Shown piece by piece: positions 59,128 to 64,000 of a DNA stretch of 64,000 nucleotides. The stretch spans positions 1 to 64,000 of the forward strand of contig JAEXAR010000043.1 in the NCBI GenBank assembly GCA_023394415.1, in the 5' to 3' direction. How positions within the stretch are numbered: position 1 is the stretch's first letter; each line of letters begins with the position of its first letter. The stretch is from Bacteroidota bacterium. Its GTDB lineage: Bacteria > Bacteroidota > Bacteroidia > Flavobacteriales > Weeksellaceae. The notes under the pieces are model-generated. The model was not told the DNA's origin. It searched no databases and was given only the letters and a program-made list of their open reading frames with translations. Made by a program: the position numbers and the translations under genes.

Positions 59128-59520
59128 TTATCGAAGTCTGTCCACAGATTTTACGAGCCTCTCATCTCTGCGAATGTATAAGTTTGCCATAAACAAACAA
59201 AACATTGCAACGATAGGGAAAACCGGCTCAATACCTTTCTCAGGAAAAACAATTCCTCCAGATAAATTTAGCAACCAGAACATCAATAAACCAATCAACA
59301 AAGCGTTTATAAACATGTTGATATTATTCAACAAAATTTGTCTTTTTCTATTTTTAAAACTGATAATGGAGCCTAAAGCCAAAAGAAATGACACAAAACT
59401 TAAAACCGCAATTGGAAGCGATTTACTTTCAAACAAATCCACATCTTTACTCACAAAATGGTGTGCAAGTGCTGCCAACATTGCGATAAACAGAAAAACA
59501 GTTTGAATTCTTTGTAGCAT
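59128..59520 (-). CDS. DUF4293 family membrane protein
   Basis: A 130-residue protein with four membrane helices (about 5-22, 37-55, 65-85, 95-115) and a basic C-terminal tail. The start MLQRIQTVFLFIAML is characteristic of DUF4293, a Bacteroidota family of unknown function that is regularly divergent from rho. Its promoter interleaves with the rho promoter. Confidence 0.83.
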   Translation of the reverse strand: MLQRIQTVFLFIAMLAALAHHFVSKDVDLFESKSLPIAVLSFVSFLLALGSIISFKNRKRQILLNNINMFINALLIGLLMFWLLNLSGGIVFPEKGIEPVFPIVAMFCLFMANLYIRRDERLVKSVDRLR

Positions 59521-59537
59521 TTTAAAGTTCTAAAGCG

Positions 59538-59569
59538 CAAAAATACCATATTTTTTTGCATTTTTCAAA
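59538..59569 (-). promoter_or_regulatory. Promoter of the DUF4293 gene
   Basis: Minus strand TTTG (59566-59569), 20-nt spacer, TATTTTTG (59538-59545), 18 nt before the start codon. Its upstream half overlaps the rho promoter. Confidence 0.58.
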
Positions 59570-59585
59570 ATTTAATGTAGATTTG
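59555..59585 (+). promoter_or_regulatory. Promoter of rho
   Basis: TTTG (59555-59558), 19-nt spacer, TAGATTTG (59578-59585): an exact match to the Bacteroidota consensus. Leader of about 80 nt, with a small GC hairpin AAGTC/GACTT at the start, before the ATG at 59674. Confidence 0.68.
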
Positions 59586-59673
59586 CACAGTTATTGATTC
59601 ATTAAGAACAAGTCGCCCGACTTAACTTTCTTACTCACACACATTTAACAAATACTTTTTACATACATAATTT

Positions 59674-61425
59674 ATGTTCAACATTGAAATGTTAAGGTCA
59701 AAATCCGATGCGGAATTGGCTCTTATACTCAAGGAATTCGGTGCAAAAGTGGCTAAAAACAGCACCGATAATGATAAAATCTTTGCAATTCTCGACTTTC
59801 AGGCTTCTAATCCTAAAATCGCAAAAGATTACTTCAACGCCACAGAAACTATCGCTAATGGCAACACCGAAGCTCCAAAACCCGCACCTAAAAAAGCACC
59901 GGCCAAAAGAACTCCGAAGCCTGCAGCTGAAAAAACAGAAGTAAAAGAAGAGCTAAAAGAGGAAACTTCACCTGCAGAAACAACTGCTGAAGTTATAGAA
60001 AACGAAACTTCGGAAAAACCTCAAAAAAACAAAAGAAAAAGAATTGGAAAACCTACAGCAGAAGCTGTAACCGAAGAAAAAGAACCTGTTGCTGAAACGC
60101 CAAAAGAGGAAGCTGAAACTGAGATAAAGCCTCAAACACAGCAACCTCAAGCACAACAGCAGAAAAAACAGCACCACCAGAACGGCAACAAGCCTCACAA
60201 TAACGGCCACCAAAACCAAAACAACGGGAATAACGGGAACAACAACGGAAACGTCCACCAAAAAAATCAAAATCAAAACCAACAACAAGAACAGGAAAGT
60301 AAATTCAATTTCGACGGTATCGTTACCATTGAAGGTGTTCTTGAAATTCTACCCGATAACTACGGATTCTTACGCTCATCTGATTTTTCATATATCTCTT
60401 CTCCCGACGATGTTTATGTGTCTACCGCACAAATCAGGAATTATGGTTTGAAAACCGGTGATACAGTAAAAGGTATCGTTCGTTTACCTAAAGAAGGCGA
60501 AAAATATTTCTCACTTCAAAAACCTTTGGAGGTGAATGGAAGAGATTTAGATTTTATTAAAGACCGTGTTGCGTTTGAATATTTAACGCCGCTTTTCCCG
60601 GAAGAGAAATTCAATTTGGCAGGTAAAGGCTCTACGGTTTCTACTAGGATTGTAGATTTATTTGCGCCAATTGGTAAAGGACAAAGAGCTATGATTGTAG
60701 CACAGCCGAAAACTGGTAAAACAATGCTTTTGAAAGACATTGCCAACGCCATTTCTGCCAATCATCCGGAAGCTTATATGATGGTTCTTCTCATTGATGA
60801 AAGACCGGAAGAAGTTACCGATATGGAACGAAGCGTAAATGCGGAAGTAATTGCTTCTACTTTTGATGAAGCTGCAGACAAACACGTAAAAGTTGCCAAT
60901 TTAGTTTTAGCAAAAGCACAAAGAATGGTAGAATGCGGACACGATGTTGTGATTTTATTGGATTCTATTACAAGATTAGCAAGAGCCTACAATACAGTTA
61001 CGCCAGCTTCAGGAAAAGTGCTTTCAGGAGGTGTTGACGCGAATGCTTTGCACAGACCGAAAAGATTCTTTGGCGCAGCGAGAAATATTGAAGGTGGTGG
61101 TTCATTAACTATTATTGCAACAGCATTAATTGATACAGGTTCCAAAATGGACGAGGTTATCTTTGAAGAATTTAAAGGAACCGGAAATATGGAACTTCAG
61201 CTTGACAGAAAGATTGCCAACAAAAGGGTTTATCCTGCTATAGATTTAGTGGCTTCCAGCACAAGACGCGACGATTTATTACTGGATGAAACCACGATGC
61301 AGAGAATGTGGATTTTCAGAAAATACCTTTCTGATATGAATCCTGTGGAAGCAATGGAATTTGTAGAAAAGAATATCAAGGGAACATTAAGTAACGAAGA
61401 GTTCCTGATGTCTATGAATAAATAA
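59674..61425 (+). CDS. rho: Transcription termination factor Rho with long disordered insert
   Basis: A 583-residue Rho, the RNA-dependent helicase that ends transcripts. A SAP-like Rho N-terminal helix bundle (1-50) is followed by about 150 residues (roughly 55-208) of low-complexity sequence, first Lys/Pro/Ala/Glu-rich, then Gln/Asn/His-rich; then the RNA-binding cold-shock domain (GVLEILPDNYGFLRS) and the ATPase with Walker A QPKTGKT near 344, Walker B VVILLDSITRLARAYN, and the Q-loop and R-loop regions. E. coli Rho is 419 residues; the insert accounts for the difference. In Bacteroides such a disordered region drives Rho condensates, as I recall. Confidence 0.96.
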   Translation: MFNIEMLRSKSDAELALILKEFGAKVAKNSTDNDKIFAILDFQASNPKIAKDYFNATETIANGNTEAPKPAPKKAPAKRTPKPAAEKTEVKEELKEETSPAETTAEVIENETSEKPQKNKRKRIGKPTAEAVTEEKEPVAETPKEEAETEIKPQTQQPQAQQQKKQHHQNGNKPHNNGHQNQNNGNNGNNNGNVHQKNQNQNQQQEQESKFNFDGIVTIEGVLEILPDNYGFLRSSDFSYISSPDDVYVSTAQIRNYGLKTGDTVKGIVRLPKEGEKYFSLQKPLEVNGRDLDFIKDRVAFEYLTPLFPEEKFNLAGKGSTVSTRIVDLFAPIGKGQRAMIVAQPKTGKTMLLKDIANAISANHPEAYMMVLLIDERPEEVTDMERSVNAEVIASTFDEAADKHVKVANLVLAKAQRMVECGHDVVILLDSITRLARAYNTVTPASGKVLSGGVDANALHRPKRFFGAARNIEGGGSLTIIATALIDTGSKMDEVIFEEFKGTGNMELQLDRKIANKRVYPAIDLVASSTRRDDLLLDETTMQRMWIFRKYLSDMNPVEAMEFVEKNIKGTLSNEEFLMSMNK

Positions 61426-61443
61426 ATTAATATTTATAAGATT

Positions 61444-61467
61444 AAACCGTTCAGCAATGAGCGGTTT
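61444..61467 (+). terminator. Terminator of rho
   Basis: 10-bp stem with one G-T pair (AAACCGTTCA / TGAGCGGTTT), 4-nt loop, T-run after. Confidence 0.78.
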
Positions 61468-61634
61468 TTTATTTTTAAATTATTGAATCTTTCAAAAAGG
61501 TTATTTCAAAAAGTATTATTTCAGCATTTGAAAAACCTCAAAGTATGACTATGCTAACACATCATTTAGTTTTTGTCTATCAGTTTTATAAATTTTTTAA
61601 GAAAAATTATAATGAGAAAAGTTTGAATTAGCTG

Positions 61635-61642
61635 TATCTTTG
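61635..61642 (+). promoter_or_regulatory. Candidate -7 element, sod gene
   Basis: TATCTTTG, 25 nt before the ATG at 61667. It overlaps the frame that opens at 61640, arguing for the later start. Confidence 0.5.
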
Positions 61643-61666
61643 AGAAACATTAAAACGAAAAATATT

Positions 61667-62263
61667 ATGTCATTCGAATTACCAAAACTTGGATATGCTT
61701 ACGATGCGCTGGAACCAACCATTGATGCAAAAACAATGGAGATACACCACACCAAACACCATCAAGCATATGTTGATAACTTAAATAAAGCCATTGCAGG
61801 AACCGAATTGGAAGGAAAAACCATAGAAGAAATCTGCAAAACAGGAACTGATAAAGCAGCCGTAAGAAATAATGGTGGCGGACACTACAACCACACTTTA
61901 TTTTGGGAAATATTAACTCCGGGAGGAAGCAAAGAGCCTGTAGGAAAGGTGAAAGAAGCTTTAGAAGCTTTCGGTGGTTTTGAAAAATTCAAAAATGAGT
62001 TTACAGAAGCTGCTAAAACCAGATTTGGTTCAGGTTGGGCTTGGCTTTGCAAAAACGAAGATGGTTCTGTTGCTGTTTGTTCAACTCCAAACCAAGACAA
62101 TCCTTTAATGCCGGTTGTAGAGTGCAAAGGAACACCAATTCTTGGTTTAGATGTTTGGGAACATGCATATTACCTGCATTACCAAAACAGAAGACCAGAT
62201 TATGTAACAGCATTTTTTGATGTTATTAACTGGGATAAAGTTGAAGAGCTTTACAATAAATAA
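61667..62263 (+). CDS. Superoxide dismutase, Fe/Mn family
   Basis: A 198-residue cytosolic dismutase. Metal ligands are all present: His27, His76 in GHYNHTLFW, Asp162 and His166 in LDVWEHAYYLHY. The GGGHYNH block and a Gln at about 143 (PNQDNPL) resemble the manganese type more than the iron type, but cambialistic use is possible. The family start MSFELPKLGY fits the ATG at 61667. Confidence 0.95.
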   Translation: MSFELPKLGYAYDALEPTIDAKTMEIHHTKHHQAYVDNLNKAIAGTELEGKTIEEICKTGTDKAAVRNNGGGHYNHTLFWEILTPGGSKEPVGKVKEALEAFGGFEKFKNEFTEAAKTRFGSGWAWLCKNEDGSVAVCSTPNQDNPLMPVVECKGTPILGLDVWEHAYYLHYQNRRPDYVTAFFDVINWDKVEELYNK

Positions 62264-62286
62264 CATTATATCAAACTATTATGGAT

Positions 62287-62311
62287 AAAAGCCGTCAAAT
62301 TGACGGCTTTT
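62287..62311. terminator. Bidirectional terminator between sod and the GH3 gene
   Basis: 11-bp perfect stem AAAAGCCGTCA / TGACGGCTTTT, 3-nt loop, T-run after; convergent genes. Confidence 0.88.
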
Positions 62312-62362
62312 TTATTTAATAATCTTTGATGTTACGAATTTTATCTCTGAAACCTTCTTTAG

Positions 62363-63877
62363 CTAAAAATTCATTTTAAGTAACGGCTCTATATATTCTC
62401 TTTCATTGCTTAATCGGGGAACCTTGTTTTGTCCACCAAGTTTTCCACGTTGCGACATCCAATCGTAGAAAAGATTTTCGCGGGCAATGTGAATTACCGG
62501 AGTTTTCAAAGTCATATTATTGTAGCGTTTAGCCTCGTAATCAGAATTTACGGATTTTAGGGTGTCATCAAAAACTTGGGTGAATTGCTCCAAATTTTCC
62601 GGCTGTTTGCTGAATTCAAAAATCCACTCGTGGGATCCACTTTCACCGTCTTTCATATAAACTGGTGCTCCTGTGAAATCTATTATGGCAGAATTGGTTG
62701 CTGCACAAGCTTTTGAAAGTGCGGTTTCTACATTTTCAATCATCAATTCTTCCCCAAATGCGTTGATATAATGTTTGGTTCGTCCTGAAATTTTAATTCT
62801 AAAAGGATTTAAAGACGTGAACTGAATCGTATCACCAATTAAATAGCGCCATAAACCACCGTTTGTAGAAATCACTAAAGCATAATTTTTTCCGGTTTCA
62901 ACCTCTTCAAGCGTTAGAGTCCTTGGAATTGAAGACCCAAACTCTTCCATCGGAATAAATTCATAGAAAATTCCATAATCGAGCATTAGAAGCATTTCGT
63001 CACTCCCGCTGCGATCCTGAATGCCGAAAAAGCCTTCAGAAGCATTATAAATTTCGTAGTAGTTGATATCTCTACCGATGAGTTGTCGGTACTGTTCACG
63101 GTATGGCTTAAAACTAATTCCTCCGTGGAAAAACACTTCAAGATTTGGCCACAGTTCAGAAATTGAGGATTGTCCTGTTTCTTTTAAAATTCTTTGTAGC
63201 AATACCATCATCCAACTCGGAACTCCTGTAATACTACCAACGTCTTGGTGTTTTACTTCAGAAACAATGGCTTTAAGTTTTGTTTCCCATTCGCTCATTA
63301 ATGAGACTTTTTTGCTGGGAACGGTTGTTATCTCAACCCAAAATGGAAGATTCTCAATTAAAATGGCAGATAAATCACCATATTTTGTGTTGAAACTTTC
63401 ATACATTTCTGCACTTCCACCCAATCTCAAATTTTTATTGGTGAAAAGTTGATTTTCCGGGTGATTATTGGCGTAAATGGAAATTAAATCTTTTCCTGCT
63501 TTGTAATGGCAATATTCCAGGCTTTCATCAGAAATTGGGATAAATTTGCTTTTAGCATTAGTAGTTCCTGAAGATTTTGCAAAGTGACGAATGAAACCGG
63601 GCCAAATTACATCTCTCTCTCCCTGTCTCGCTCTTTCGATATAAGGTTCGAAATCCTCATAGGTTACAATCGGAACCTGGTTCTGAAAATCACGGATGGT
63701 GGAAATATCACGGAACCCAAACTGCTTTCCGTAAGAGGTATCTTCTGCGTGATAAAGTTGAGAAAACAGCACGCCTTTTTGCGTATCAATCGGATGATTC
63801 ATAAAATTCTGAATCTGATCAATACGTTGCTTGATGAACCAGTTAACTACGGAATTGAACAGTGCTTTGGTTGCCAT
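62363..63877 (-). CDS. GH3 family (auxin-responsive promoter-like) acyl-adenylating enzyme
   Basis: A 504-residue protein of the GH3 family, adenylate-forming enzymes that in plants join amino acids to auxin or jasmonate. Seen: FAKSSGTTNAKSKFIPIS near 95-112 (ATP phosphate loop), the region YNASEGFFGIQD near 285-296, LVISTNGGLWRYLIGDTIQF near 340-360, and GRTKHYINAFGEELMIENVE (hinge) near 375-395. The frame opens at 63925, but the ATG at 63875-63877 starts the typical MATKALFNSVVNWFIKQR. Substrate unknown. Single gene with its own promoter. Confidence 0.87.
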   Translation of the reverse strand: MATKALFNSVVNWFIKQRIDQIQNFMNHPIDTQKGVLFSQLYHAEDTSYGKQFGFRDISTIRDFQNQVPIVTYEDFEPYIERARQGERDVIWPGFIRHFAKSSGTTNAKSKFIPISDESLEYCHYKAGKDLISIYANNHPENQLFTNKNLRLGGSAEMYESFNTKYGDLSAILIENLPFWVEITTVPSKKVSLMSEWETKLKAIVSEVKHQDVGSITGVPSWMMVLLQRILKETGQSSISELWPNLEVFFHGGISFKPYREQYRQLIGRDINYYEIYNASEGFFGIQDRSGSDEMLLMLDYGIFYEFIPMEEFGSSIPRTLTLEEVETGKNYALVISTNGGLWRYLIGDTIQFTSLNPFRIKISGRTKHYINAFGEELMIENVETALSKACAATNSAIIDFTGAPVYMKDGESGSHEWIFEFSKQPENLEQFTQVFDDTLKSVNSDYEAKRYNNMTLKTPVIHIARENLFYDWMSQRGKLGGQNKVPRLSNEREYIEPLLKMNF

Positions 63878-63883
63878 ATTTAA

Positions 63884-63891
63884 CAAAAATA
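63884..63891 (-). promoter_or_regulatory. Candidate -7 element, GH3 gene
   Basis: Minus strand TATTTTTG ending only 6 nt before the start codon at 63877, so the transcript would be leaderless or nearly so. Confidence 0.4.
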
Positions 63892-63899
63892 GAAAAAAA

Positions 63900-63926
63900 A
63901 TTGCTCTACGAAAAGCCAAGAGCAAT
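63900..63926. repeat. Inverted repeat upstream of the GH3 gene
   Basis: ATTGCTCT (63900-63907) and AGAGCAAT (63919-63926), 8-bp perfect arms, 11-nt loop; a run of eight A lies on its left. On the minus strand it looks like a terminator, but no minus-strand gene is visible upstream of it within the window. Confidence 0.45.
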
Positions 63927-63977
63927 GTTTTGTAACAAAAAAAAGAAATCTTCGTCTAATAGTTTAAAATCAATACA

Positions 63978-64000
63978 ATGAAAAGAGTTTTTGCCGGTAT
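63978..64000 (+). CDS. First codons of an unknown gene
   Basis: ATG at 63978 opens a frame (MKRVFAG...) cut by the window edge. Too short to identify; it may be the start of a gene divergent from the GH3 gene. Confidence 0.35.

Noticed and set aside
59968..60288. Hydrophobic 106-residue minus-strand frame inside rho
   Set aside because: It is the complement of the Gln/Asn/Lys-rich insert, which reads as Val/Leu/Phe; not a membrane protein gene.
1..64000. Prophage, insertion sequence, integron or defence island
   Set aside because: No transposase, integrase, phage structural gene, restriction or CRISPR-associated gene was seen on either strand.

Overview
The window looks like chromosomal core from a low-GC member of the Bacteroidota, most likely Flavobacteriia (Chryseobacterium/Elizabethkingia-like, Weeksellaceae). 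The grounds are a type III glutamine synthetase, a carboxypeptidase-regulatory-domain TonB receptor with a DUF5689 lipoprotein, DUF4271, DUF4293, DUF4296 and DUF3127 proteins, a GH3-family enzyme, a Rho factor with a large Asn/Gln-rich insert, almost no Shine-Dalgarno sequences, and more than twenty gene starts preceded by the Bacteroidota -7 element TAnnTTTG (some with an upstream TTG/TTTG at 17-22 nt). I see no prophage, insertion sequence, CRISPR array or plasmid gene. The genus is inference.

Layout. 1-8.8 kb: the tail of an unknown gene, an NlpC/P60 lipoprotein, a GNAT acetyltransferase, GlnN, an FAD oxidoreductase, a conserved protein with a nucleoside-phosphorylase-like C-terminus, an L,D-transpeptidase-like protein and a lipoprotein MsrB. 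8.8-16.7 kb: DUF445 protein, PyrD, a DUF389 membrane protein broken by a frameshift at an A7 run, GlyS, a serine hydrolase and SufS. 16.7-23.5 kb: a small lipoprotein, then a secreted endonuclease/phosphatase-family protein divergent from a TonB receptor and a DUF5689 lipoprotein, the most suggestive functional cluster here. 23.5-25.1 kb: Aat, DUF3127 protein with an SSB-like acidic tail, and a tRNA-Leu/Gly/Leu cluster. 25.3-29.4 kb: mutL, rhomboid protease, membrane EEP protein and a charged lipoprotein.

29.4-33.3 kb holds a haem operon hemA-hemC-hemD-hemE (minus strand), divergent from the cell-shape operon mreB-mreC-mreD-mrdA-rodA (33.5-39.2 kb). 39.3-45.6 kb (minus strand): a two-component system, an oligopeptidase with a small unknown gene, and a DUF4271 gene followed by a second HemD-like gene. 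45.7-49.8 kb: a polyprenol-mannose synthase-like GT2, DUF4296 lipoprotein, Tgt lacking the usual zinc cysteines, an LptF/G permease, and BirA convergent to them. 49.8-55.8 kb: rsfS-ftsH, then LUD protein-cdsA-psd (phospholipid synthesis) and a second, intact DUF389 gene. 55.8-64 kb: DUF1801 protein and ABC exporter, M28 peptidase, DUF4293 protein, Rho, superoxide dismutase, a GH3 enzyme, and the first codons of an unknown gene.

The gene content is mostly housekeeping. The non-routine signals are: two copies of one imperfect palindromic intergenic repeat in opposite orientation (about 15.35 and 25.2 kb); the TonB/DUF5689/nuclease locus; the frameshifted DUF389 gene; the zinc-site-less Tgt; duplicated HemD-like genes; and a decayed copy of the 5' end of the NlpC/P60 gene at about 1.17 kb. 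All family names come from reading the sequence and memory of families, not from database searches.
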